From NCBI GenBank assembly GCA_944472155.2, contig OX235275.1, forward strand, positions 24,702,436 to 24,766,435: 64,000 nt of DNA, given 5' to 3'. This DNA is from Trichobilharzia szidati (Eukaryota; Platyhelminthes; Trematoda; Strigeidida; Schistosomatidae). The translations under genes were made by a program, and so were the position numbers. Of the stretch, positions 1-10,080 are shown one piece after another. The stretch's first letter is position 1. The number at the start of each line of letters is the position of its first letter. The notes beneath the pieces were generated by a model. That model worked only from the letters and a program-made list of their open reading frames with translations. It made no database searches and was not told where the DNA came from.

Positions 1-1570
1 GAAGTTGACTAATGACCAGTGCATATCCAGAAGGCTTAGGTTTTCCTTAGGTCCCAAAGACCATATGTAGTATTCGCTTATTACTAGAGTTTTCAAAGTT
101 CTGTGTATTTACTCGAAACACCTGATTTTACCATCCCCTATTAGGAACACAAATGGTTAAAGCAAAATCTAATTCCAATAAGAGAAAATGCAACTCCTTA
201 CTAAGTGAATTATACAGAACTTCAACAGTTAAAAGTTGTGTGAAATACAAGTTAAATCATACAGAAATTTACGATCTCTCTCACAAATATTGATTAGCTC
301 ATGTAATCCTCGTTACTACCACATATACCGAGCAATAACCTCAGCGTAACGATAGGACTCCCAACCTTTTATAACGGAAAATTGAGACTTACATCAGCGA
401 ACTTGAAAAAACAGAATAAGAAACAACAGGTGGATGTTTAACGCTTTTCAAGTAGAGATAGACATGAATATAGATTGTTAGAAAGAAATATTAATTTACC
501 ATGTGCAGTGTCAATTTAACATTGAACTTAAGTAGTCCACACTAGCCTTACTACTTCAGCTGAACGGTATTCGCCAATTCTTCGACACTTCTAACTCAAC
601 CTTAAGGTAGCCAGGCAACCATAAACGACCTGCTGTGATTGAGAGTGGACAGACTTCAGTCTTCTATCCGAAATGCTCTTATGTGGCCAGTCGATCATAG
701 TTTCTGTCAAGAAGGATCTATTCACTGTCTTTACTCAGCGACGCCAACTTTCATAGAAGTGAGTGAGCGCGAAAGTCTAACACTTACAACCAAACTAATG
801 GAAATGCTAATCTAACTAGGGGAGCTAGCAAACCCTGAACCCAAACCTATCGTATACATGGGCTCTAGAATTCGAGGGGATTGAATAGTGTATGAACCTG
901 TTTTGGACACTGGAAACAATGGGAATGCAGCTTCACTGCCTTATGGATCAGGCTCGCAGTGGGGGTGGGTGACTGCTTAAGATAACTGCCGGTATTGGTC
1001 TGGGCTTTACCCAAGCACCCAAACAAACTATGAAATTTTGTGTAGAGCATTTTTCGGAGCCCAAAATCTATCAGGCTCATTTTAAGGAATAACGTAACCA
1101 GCGATAGCAGAACGATACATATGACAAGAATAGGAAAACAAAAGTCCGAGTGATTATTTAAGTATGGGAATGAACGATGCGAATTCCAGGAATGAAATGT
1201 GACAAGCAAAGACAGCGACCTGAGAAAACCTCGGAAAGCATGATTCCTTTGTACTATCGGAAGAGTAAAAGGGGGTGGAAAAAAGGCGAAGTCTCGTTAT
1301 TTATTTGGCCTAGAATATTTCTTCGTATAAAACCCGAACTACTTGCCTTTCCTATCAAGATGGAACATAGAAATGACGAAGTGTTGAAATTAATACGTAT
1401 TACAATTCTGTATTCCAAGGGATTAGGACTAGCAAACGATATTGTGACACTACTATTGTAGTGAAATGACCATTAACAGAATCTGGAAGACTAACAAAAA
1501 CCAAACTGTCAACGACATACTAACTCCTAAATAATATAAAACGTCCCAGGCCTCTAAATGTTTCACATAC
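1..1570. other. No recognised gene
   Basis: AT-rich DNA without a recognisable protein domain or repeat family. The open stretches 865-1209 (minus) and 1177-1461 (plus) overlap on opposite strands, resemble nothing I know and are probably chance. Since 1571-1799 looks like an exon on the minus strand, 1-1570 may be intron or downstream exons of that gene, but I could not identify another exon. Confidence 0.4.
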
Positions 1571-1799
1571 CGTTCTAATAGGAATGAAGAATGGAACGCG
1601 AGGATTTCTACGCGGACGAGCCACATTTCTTCGCCTCAGAAGATTTCTAGCATCACGAAGCTTTGAATTACGTTGTCGAACACGGTTGTGAAGCAGTGAA
1701 CGAGCATCTGGTGTTCTGATAGTTAAGTTAAGCTTATTTCTTAAATCATTTCGACCGTTGTTAACTGTTGCGTTTGTCTTTCCCAGTCGCCTCCTAAGT
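1571..1799 (-). CDS. Candidate internal exon, Arg-rich DAR-motif protein (possibly POLDIP3/SKAR-like)
   Basis: On the minus strand one frame stays open for about 75 codons and gives a basic, Arg- and Asn-rich peptide with two DAR motifs (TPDARSLLHNRVRQ and LRDARNLLRRRN) followed by ARPRRNPRVPFF. Splice-like signals bracket it: an AG acceptor after TATATATT at the 1800/1799 border and a GTATGTG donor starting at 1570. Spaced DAR motifs in a basic region occur in the N-terminal half of POLDIP3/SKAR-type mRNA-export adaptors, which bind the exon-junction and TREX machinery; that assignment is inference from composition and motif only. No RRM exon was found nearby, so the rest of the gene would lie in unrecognised exons or outside the window. 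It could also be an unrelated basic protein. No start or stop is assigned because the exon would be internal. Confidence 0.38.
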
Positions 1800-2448
1800 C
1801 TATAATATATAACTAGGCAAGGAAATTACTTTGCAGGCACTGGCCTGAGGCGTCTTTCAAATGTAGCGTTCATAATTGAATGAAGTCTTTACTAACTCCA
1901 CTGACATTTCAAACAATATGACTCGTAGTTCACAAAACAGTTGTAAGTTCCATTTCAACACTGCTTTTAGCAGTGAAAAACACCCATTTGGTTACTTCTT
2001 GTATAAGGTGTCTAGTTTTCACTTGAAATACAGATGCAGATATTTGGTTGAGGATGGGACTCGAGTCTATGTTAATCCTATTTTACCAGATAGGATCAGG
2101 TGATGCCACAGATAACATTTTGTTTGAGTGCTAGTTCAAAGAAATAATTCTACCTTGGGAATCTATAAGCCCTACACTGTACTAGAGGCAGTATAAACTC
2201 TAGGGCTAGTCAGTTGGCGGTTAGTGATTAGAAAATAAATGGGGGAGGACATGTGTATTTAAATAGGATATATGCTTTCTGTATTCTTTTTGAGACTTCT
2301 TTTCCCTACTGAACTGTAGCGAATGATGATTGCTTCTTTTGTGTAGACTAGGCTCACACTCTCCACTAGTGCACCAACATCCTAACAACGAACAAGTTTC
2401 AGACTATTTGTTTTCTTCTCAATAAACACGGGTTATCACCCGATGGAT
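1800..2448. other. No recognised gene
   Basis: Contains an open stretch at 1876-2103 (plus, 75 codons) that resembles no family I know. If the exon at 1571-1799 is real this is likely upstream intron. Confidence 0.4.
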
Positions 2449-2627
2449 TTTTTTATTATAGCTTGACTCCACACAGTACTTTTAAGTTCAAGTATGGAAT
2501 TTTCAGCATGTGATATCGGTAGCCCAAATTTCACAGGCCGACCAATGATATCAGGTGTCGTCGGCAGGGGTTCGAACCCCGGACCATGTGCATGGTCGGC
2601 GAGAGTCCTAACCGCTGTGCCACCGAT
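2449..2627 (-). mobile_element. SINE-T: tRNA-headed SINE with LINE-like tail
   Basis: Read on the minus strand it starts with a tRNA-like head: an A-box-type TGGCACAGCGG and a B-box-type GGTTCGAACCC about 40 bases later. A body follows, then a 3' end with GCTGAAAATTCCATACTTG and a T/A-rich tail at 2449-2460. The head implies RNA polymerase III transcription. It is a pseudogene-like SINE, not a tRNA: no cloverleaf 3' half or CCA acceptor can be closed. Related copies lie at 42418-42575 and 55832-56010, with a variant body at 3109-3245 and 23592-23829. No clear target duplication was seen here. Confidence 0.8.
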
Positions 2628-2889
2628 TTGTGAAAATTGTGAAACGTAAGTCCGGTACAAGATGGAAAACAAGGCGATATCATTCGCCCTTGACTTTCGA
2701 ACTCTTCTGCTATGCATTTTGATGTTTCTGTGTCGTAGCAATGAAATAAAATGATAATCAAAACAGTTTTCATGACATATCTGAAAATAATGAATCATTA
2801 TCCAGAGCACAACACAACTTCCGAGAAAATCTCTCGTATTCGACAAATCATCTTACAAAGACAGAAATCTGGGACATATCCAAAAACAA

Positions 2890-3108
2890 CAGGGAACTCA
2901 TGGCTGACGTCCCCAAAGATTTCAGCGAAGCTTCCGAATAAGTTCCACACACAAGACTGCTCAAGATATTGGAGGCTTTTGGAATCAACAGTACCTTGCT
3001 TCACTGGATAAAGGCATTCCTCGTAAGTAGGAGAGAATGGATCATGAAGAACTCTAGACTCTCTTTCTGGACAATGGTACTTCGCGGAGTGTCACAAAAC
3101 ATCATACT
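2890..3108 (+). pseudogene. LINE reverse transcriptase fragment
   Basis: Translation gives DVPKDFSEASE, a stop, then VPHTRLLKILEAFGI and LLHWIKAFLVSRREWI, ending in a GVSQ-like stretch. This is the typical order around RT motif A (FSKAFDSVPH) through the GVPQGSVLGP loop in CR1/Jockey-group LINEs. The catalytic Asp of motif A is lost (DFSEASE) and a stop interrupts it, so it is a dead scrap of about 70 codons. It abuts a SINE fragment at 3109. Confidence 0.65.
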
Positions 3109-3245
3109 GGACTCCCGCCAACCACCCATGTGGTCCAGGGTTTGATCCCCGGCCGACGTACTCCTATGCCTTGCTAAGCTGATAGTAGGGTTAGTGAAGA
3201 GGGAAGGTTGGGTATCAGACTTGCCACCCCAACCGGTAAAAACAA
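3109..3245 (+). mobile_element. SINE-T fragment (variant body)
   Basis: Begins inside the tRNA-like head (GGACTCCCGCCAACC), has the B-box region GGGTTTGATCCCC and continues into the variant body with GAGGGAAGGTTGGGTATCAG and CTTGCCACCCCAAC. The same body is found inverted at 23592-23829. 5' truncated before the A box. Confidence 0.65.
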
Positions 3246-6239
3246 AAATAAACCCAGTCCTTGTGAAGATTACATCAATCCTTTACCAAGATCACTAGTG
3301 AAGTGTTTAATACTTCATTTGAACTTCTGACGAGGCCTAAACTAGAAAACTGCTTTCGGGAAACTAGCTCAAGTGTCAAGAGGGACTACTGGAAAGGATT
3401 TGAAAGAAGGACACGCATGTGATTTCTGGCATGGCTGATTTCCCATCTGAAGAAAAACTTGACGCACTGAACGACTCTTTCCTTATTATGTCTTAGGCAG
3501 AGAGAAGATCTAGGTACAGGCCCCCTGAAAGACTCAATGTTCGCTTCTGGCTGAATTCAACTACAGATAACACCAATGGCTGCTAGGTGGCCGCCTATCC
3601 TTCTTGACCTGAGCTTTGACCACACTACGTGTTGGCTCTTTAGCCTGGCCCACGTAAGCCAATGGCCAGACTGTTGATAATGCCGCCATAACTAGTGAGG
3701 GCAGAGCATAACGCTCACGTCTGTTCAAGGATGTATTTATTAACCGTAGTATAAAGAAGATATAGGGATATATAGTAGCACTTCAACACGCAAGTGGTCT
3801 CCTGTCCCTTGAAAATCAGGTAGTCTGCTGCGTGAGTGCCTTAGCACAGACAGGCAGATTGGTAACAGAAGGTGAAATTTTCGAGGTTCAACTCAACTGA
3901 TGAAATGCCCTAGTCCCTTACAGCTCATCGATTTAGTGGAAAATGACCTACCTGCAATGGGAATCAAGACTGGTTACAATGGTATTCTTATTCCAGAAAG
4001 CAGAGTTTTTCTCCTTCATGGAAGTCCATTTGTGGAGTCCTCAAAAATAAACTTATCCAAATTTTACTATTATGTAAAAAATGAACATATTGTACACTAC
4101 TTTGTTTTAACCAAAAAAACTCTGTACTTTGAACTTCCCTCGAGTTTTAAAAAATATATATAATTCTGCCTTCGACTCTCCATCTTCTCCACCATCTCAA
4201 CTGCCGTCGATCAATTATAACAACCTGCTTTCTATCTCGAATTTTTGCAGGAGCACCGTAGCCTCTTCCTACGCACTTTGGTCGACCTCCGGCAACGTCA
4301 ACACTGGAGAATTAGAACTGGAGCAGTCTTCCCGCAGCACTTCTGGAATCCATTGCGTTTATTGTGGAATTTGGATCTTTGTAAACCCAAGTAACAAAAC
4401 TTTAATATATTCTTCCCGTAAACTCAATTGATTTGGTATTTTGTTTTCTATTCGAATTTGGGTTAATAAACTAACAGAGCAAAAGTTCCACGACACATTC
4501 ACTGTGCGTGGCACTTTGTTTCGCCTTCCATCAGTCATAACACCACGCAATCCACATTTCTTGTTCTTTTCAACCTGATTTCGTCAGCGACTGTTCACAT
4601 TATTTTGAGTTATGGGGTAATAGTTATCAGAATCTTGTGCGTGGCTATTATATTTCATCGGTAGCATTTGCTGCCCATTTTCACCTTGGAGCAATCAGAC
4701 AGGCGTATTTTAGCCGGACTTTACCACCAGCGTCATATAGAAGCTATCTTTCCAGCTCACACTCGCGCTGATAGAGGCATTGGTAACAGTGGTACAGCTG
4801 GTCATTCTCTTTTACGTAGGACATTCTAATCGGAAAGTTCTGTAATTTCCTTCAGCACTACTAACACTCATACTAAATTGTGCTAAGGCGTTTACGGCGC
4901 CGATTACTTGCAAAGGAGTTCAACTGACACACGTCTCATGGAAGCACTACATTCAGTACACATAAACAGAATTGCATCACCACAAAAAACATCTATCCAG
5001 CCAAACCGGAGCTTACGAAGATAGTGAGTTATGTACCTTTGACGTCCACAGCTACGCTCAGAATCTTTAAGCAGTACGCGTCAACCTCAGTTAATGACTT
5101 CTGCCCAATACAGAAGTAACAGCTGGATTAGAGACTTCAAGGCTGTACACACATTTATGGAAGTCACGATGCACTTCACAAAGTAAAGAAAATCTCTCTA
5201 CTATGAGATATTCAGAGTTATCAGAGAGAAAATGTCGTTGTAATCCTCTCAGCAGGATGTCAAGATGTACTGGGCATCAATCGCCCGACAGAAGCTCATA
5301 CAGATGAAGAACCACTGCCATCTACATGGTAACCGCCAGAAATATCCTTGTCATCAACTCTTGAACGATAATCTGGTTACTTAACAATCTCTGAACGTTC
5401 TTATGATATATAGGATAGTGTAGGCAATAAACTGTCTTCTAAGAACACCAGATGACCTGTGCATAATTATCACTGCTGAAAGTCACATAGATTTCCAAAC
5501 TACACAAACTTCAATTTTCACTCTTTTGGTATGAATCTGAAGCACTTTAACCGTATGCCAAATCTTCTCATGTTTCGTTTTTACTCTCAATTTCCGTTGT
5601 GTGCTAGAGAACATAGGACGGAATAAACAGAAGACCAAAACTGAAAGTGTGTAGAAGCCCCTTAACAGGTACGTGTTAGACAGGGCTTTGATGCCATTAT
5701 TCTCTTCTTTTTTCAGCCGGCAACGCGCGCCTCCTCAGAGTTCATGGTTGGAACATGGCAGCTAGATAGGTTACTAAACGGTCTCCCCCAAATAATCTTG
5801 TTGTTCATCCCATGTAAATACACTGCTCATCAAAACATATGCCAGTAGTGGTGAACATCGCTTATTCGAACCAGTTTGGTGTTCACTATAGGTAACAATT
5901 CCTGTCATAATGTGGGGGTTTGATCGTTGACAGAAGACCAGGACAATACTATCAGAATGTATACCATACTGATGTCATTTGTACACTTTTCATTGTATTG
6001 ACAGTAACCAACTGTAAATCACATAGTCAAGCTGCTGTGTAGTTAACTTCTCATATTAGCTTATACGTGATTGATCAATAAATATTCAACTTATCGAATG
6101 TCGTTTAATGACGCTTGCGTTGAAAATGAGTTGGTTACTATATACTTAAAATAATATTTTGAGTTCCTAGAAGTTGTCTCCCGAATACAGAAAATTTTCC
6201 TGATACCGTTATTGGGGGTTTCTGATCTGCTCATCTAGT
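3246..6239. other. No recognised gene or repeat
   Basis: Long stretch without protein domains I can name. An open stretch at 3900-4163 (plus, 87 codons) is unassigned. A candidate terminal exon at 4251-4431 is listed separately. Confidence 0.4.
4251..4431 (+). CDS. Candidate terminal exon, unknown protein
   Basis: A good 3' splice site (pyrimidine-rich run ending TTTTTGCAG at 4250) precedes a frame open for 47 codons, beginning EHRSLFLRTLVDLRQ and ending with the stop at about 4392. A possible polyadenylation signal AATAAA lies near 4465. Another frame over the same DNA is open for 100 codons from 4129, so frame choice is uncertain. No domain is recognised. It may be a last exon or chance. 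Confidence 0.18.
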
Positions 6240-7315
6240 GCTCTACGGTCTCCGAGTTCTTGTTTCATTGGAACTACTGGTATTTCCTGGTCTATTTTTC
6301 CCGGATTTACTCATTTAACGTTCTCCCAGTTCTGTTAGAAACTGCTACCAATGCTAGCTATTTTAATGCCTATCAGCCAAGCTTTGCTTACAGGGATACC
6401 GGTATCAAAATCAGTCCCTAATTCCACTGGAAGACGTAGATGTTGTGCAGTTTGCTGATTGTTAACGTCAGTACCAGGTGAATGTTGCGGTGCACGATCC
6501 ACTTTTGGTGAATTTTCGCCTTATGAGGTGACAAAACTGTTGTTACACTTCATTCTGTGTTGGCTGCTATGGCTGCACACCTATAACCGCTATTTAATCG
6601 TAAATGGTCTCGAAATTTAGTAAACTAACTAGCAACAGGGGAATTACCGAACCTAAAAATGATGGGACAATTAGACTGCGTCGACATTTTACTAAGTCGT
6701 TTGCATTCACAGTGCACACTAGCCATGCCGTAACAATTCAGGATTTTGTATTTCACGGTCTATAGGAGCACCGAGCCCGGTACACTGTAAACTATAGCCT
6801 GAAGAGGCAAGGCTATACGTTTCCTCACTTCAGCAGCCAAGCAGTCAATGAGATATTCTGCTTTATTTAGGTAGTCCGGAGAAACTTTGGGATGTTTTTT
6901 AACAAGGAGGCTATTGGGTCTAAGTCCGCGAGCTTTTTCTGAGTTATATCTAGTAAAGACTTAAATTCGTCAATATCAGAACGGTTTTCCGTGATATTTG
7001 AGATTGGTAGTGTCATGCAATCGAATGGAGCCAATATTTTTTCTGAAGTTCATTTAATTGCCTCTGTATATCTTTCACAAGCTAAGTTAACTCATAGAAC
7101 CCACAGTTCTCTAACAAGACATCTTTCACCTGCAGTACAGGAGTGAAGATTACATTCGAGCCACCTTGTGAGCTAGTATTTATTGCTGTATTACAGGGCG
7201 GAAATGCAGTTATAACTGACCTTGAGCCACTACTCAAAATGAATTTGGTTTTACGAACACATTTCTTAAAAATTTGCCCATAATCTTAAGGATTATATAT
7301 CAGTAAGCACTAAGT
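6240..7315 (-). pseudogene. CR1-group LINE ORF1 relic (family W, second copy)
   Basis: The minus strand aligns by eye with the plus-strand ORF1 at 15210-16840. Shared blocks include the start region (ATGTGTTCGTAAAAC against ATACGTGTTCGTAGAAAC), a middle block encoding a CGMAS-x-CECKRL Cys motif near 6690-6750, and the block after it with GGGACTGATTTTGATACCGG. ORF1 of such LINEs is an RNA-binding chaperone that coats the template RNA. Frames are broken by many small indels and no endonuclease or RT follows, so this is a dead partial copy. It lacks the composite insertion seen in the copy at 15185. Confidence 0.8.
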
Positions 7316-7454
7316 GAATAACAGCGAAAACACGTGTAAAAAGGTCACTTTATTTTTGAATAATTATTACAGTGGCCTGCTTAAATCACCAAGCCACCAA
7401 AATTTCTATCCATCAAAATGCTTAAACTCTTCTGCACTTCTTGTTGCCACAATC

Positions 7455-7556
7455 ATAATATCATATAATAATAATGTATATTTTCATATAAACATAAATT
7501 TACATGAAAATGCATGCCATTTTTTACAGGCACGATCAAGTGTGATATAATGTCAA
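7455..7556 (-). mobile_element. AT-rich repeat with (ATT)n tail
   Basis: On the minus strand it reads GATCGTGCCTGTAAAAAATG, then ends in ATTATTATTAT. The same arrangement (GAT-x3-GCCTGTAAA, then CATGT, GAATATA and an ATT run) recurs at 8965-9045, 9993-10080, 14585-14657, 15005-15075, 18648-18712 and 19163-19260. It looks like the 3' terminus of a retroposed element whose body is mostly missing here. Confidence 0.5.
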
Positions 7557-8964
7557 ATAGTAGATTGTCTACAAGTTAAGAATTTTTCAACAGCTAAATA
7601 TTTTATATATATATAAATACACTCATTGTTTGACCCAGGCCGTATCATTATTGAATTGAACAGTAGTCCTCCAGGTTGCACAGGAAAATTGACTTCGTTT
7701 CGTTTTCAACCCGTGTTTGTAGACATACGATAGCCAACCAATATTGAGGTAAGTACAGTGTTTACAAGGGATAGTAAGCTGTTTTAGAAAAGTAAAGTGC
7801 TAAGGTGAATCATTAAAGTGTAATGAAATAGGTAAGTGCAATGTATCAGTAATAGATGCATTCATAAAGGAAATACAATGGGAGACTGTAATCCCTAGGC
7901 TGACAAAGTTCATTTGCAATGTATAATGCTACCTATATAGGTCTTACTATCATGATGTCCACTTTTGGTTTTAACAAAGTTATTCACAAGCCGGATGTTT
8001 TTATTACATACCTTTTTGTGTATTTGGCGCACAACCGTACTCTATAGAGAATAGGAATAGAATAGGTTGAATCAAATTCATAAAGAGCTATAAAATGTTA
8101 GGTTTAATGGAATATAATGAGCAAGTGAAGACGTTATTACAAAATGAATGAGATGAGGCATTGTGAAGTGGTATCCAAAGATCCGACAAAGGAAAGCAAG
8201 TTAACTTATAAGATGGCCCATAAACCTGTGCAGAGCCCACTTGGTCGCATCTCAACAATAGGCTGAGCGAATGGTATATGTTTAAAGGCAGAAGCAGGAT
8301 CTGTCTAGGCGATAATTATTATCTTTTTCAAGAAAAAGATTCAAGCCCTCATAAAAATCTCGAGCCGTCAAATTGCATATTATCAGATGATCATTAAATG
8401 AGCTGGCCCTCAGAAAGTCACTGCGGAATTCTTGAGAGAAGAGAAACAAATTTGCGGATTTTAGTTCTCTCTTCATGTGCAGCAACACTACGTCCCACGA
8501 TATACTTTAGATTGTTGCTTTACATGTAAATCCTGCATGAAGAAGAAATATTTTTGAACAAAATACACTGAAAATTTCTGTGCTATACGTTCACGTAACG
8601 CCGGATATAAAGCTCCGTTATTATCATTAACCTGATGACTTGTAGAATACCTTGATATCTCTGAATTACATGAATAATTTGAACTCGATTTCTGTTCTTG
8701 AGGCGATTGTGAAATATCTACCTACTCGATTGCAGAGAAAGTAGGTTAAGACCAGTGACCGCTTAGAGAAAGAGTATGTTGAGTCTAAATTTCGTGACAT
8801 TTGAGGTTCGCGAAAGATAGTGTAAACCAAACAACCAGTATATTCCCTGGCATCTCACACAGTGCCGAAGCTGACAGATTCATGGGCAGGGAGAAATAAT
8901 TAGTAGTGGGAGGCTTACAGAGCGCTGTAAAACCGGAAAGATTTGTCACTTAGGATGATTCACA
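7557..8964. other. No recognised gene
   Basis: Contains a TATA-like run at 7600-7620 and a possible splice donor (GAGGTAAGTAC) at about 7746-7756, but no convincing coding frame. The minus open stretch 8282-8488 is unassigned. Confidence 0.35.
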
Positions 8965-9045
8965 TATAATAATAATTTACATTTGGTATAAACTGGTGTT
9001 TACAAGAATTGCATACCATTTTTTGTGAGCACTACATTAATTTGG
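8965..9045 (-). mobile_element. AT-rich repeat with (ATT)n tail
   Basis: Degenerate copy of the tail repeat described at 7455: ATAATAATAATTTACATTTG on the plus strand, then GTTTACAAGAATTGCATACC and a short G/C-containing end. It lies directly upstream of the BEL/Pao relic. Confidence 0.4.
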
Positions 9046-9059
9046 TGACTTTCTAGAAA

Positions 9060-9990
9060 TATCTCATTGGGAAAGAGTTTAACTCACTAAACAGAAACGC
9101 CTACGTTTTGCTTGTCTGAAAGAAGAGAATATAGAATCGACTCGTGAAGCAGAGAATGTGATTGGCCCTAGCAATTATGTAAGACTGCACCCAGTGTTGA
9201 GAAAGGATAAGAATCGTGTTGCTTCAGCCAATATCAACACCGCGAAATAACAGTAATGTATTTAGTTGTGTTACCTGTTGGAGTGCGAGGGCCAAGATCG
9301 TCCGCTGATGTTTATGCATTGTTAGGTAACGGATCTGATGTCACGCTGATTGATGCCCACCTAGCCTACCATTTAGGCGACGGACGACCTGAAGAACCTT
9401 TAATGTTAAACACTGTTGACTCTCTTTATACCCTGTCCTGCGAAGGAGTGTCATTCTTCTTGGAATTCCTAAAAACTCAAGAGATTATACAGGAATGAAA
9501 TGCATATGCTAATCCTCAAGCGAAGCTTGATGAAATCGTGACAGCTAAACGTGAGGAGGTCGTCGGAAAATTCCACACCGTTGCTCGAAATTCACTACCA
9601 TAAAGTTGGACTACTTGTTGGGTGCAACATACCAAAAGCGTACAAGGTCATAGAAGAGAGGTAAGAAAGACAGGAGTGAGACGAAGAAGCCACTCGGTTG
9701 AACGATAGAAGTTCTCTTATTGAGAGCTTATGAATAATGTCTTGCCAGAAATGAAGATGCAGGCGTAGAGATTATGATTCATGATATTGTTTAACTGGGA
9801 TTTTCTTAATGGTAGCGGCCCAGATACGTCACGTTCTGTTTGGGGCAAGAAAGCGGTTAAGCTGGTCGAAAGCTGCTGTGTGTTTGAGAATGGACATTTC
9901 ACTATAGGTCTACCACGTAAATGTAAGGAAAACAGTTGGTTTGCTTTTAAGAGACGTATAAGTCTAAGAAAGTTTGTCTGTGGGTTAAGT
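9060..9990 (+). pseudogene. BEL/Pao LTR-retrotransposon relic (gag end, protease, start of RT)
   Basis: Three pieces follow in pol order. First is a Cys-containing stretch with LHPVLRKDKNRVASANI, like the zinc-knuckle end of Pao-type gag. Next, 9256-9498 encodes ALLGNGSDVTLIDAHLA, the retropepsin active-site region of BEL/Pao proteases, followed near 9600 by GLLVGCNIPKAYKV. Then 9820-9960 encodes KAVKLVESCC and GHFTIGLP, as at the RT N-terminus of this clade. The protease would cut the element's own polyprotein. The usual catalytic Asp of the D-x-G triad is Gly here (LLGNGSD), several frameshifts and stops are present, and no LTR was recognised. The element is dead. Confidence 0.72.
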
Positions 9991-9992
9991 AT

Positions 9993-10080
9993 GAGGATAA
10001 TAATGATAATATTTTATTCACATAAATTGTGCATTTACGTGGCTAACATACCGTTTCGACAGGCACAGTTATATCTGACA
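9993..10080 (-). mobile_element. AT-rich repeat with (ATT)n tail
   Basis: Another degenerate copy of the tail repeat: GATAATAATGATAATATTTT on the plus strand followed by CATTTACGTGGCTAACATACC and CAGGCACAG. It abuts the BEL/Pao relic and may have inserted into it. Confidence 0.35.

Noticed and set aside
865..1461. Overlapping open frames on both strands
   Set aside because: No motif, no splice context, composition like the surrounding AT-rich DNA.
2500..2640. tRNA gene suggested by A and B boxes (also at 42418, 55832, 57360 and other SINE heads)
   Set aside because: The heads belong to SINEs with bodies and tails, and no complete cloverleaf or acceptor stem can be closed.
7600..7760. TATA-like run followed by an exon with donor GAGGTAAGTAC
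   Set aside because: No convincing coding frame or downstream exon; AT-rich runs of this kind are common here.
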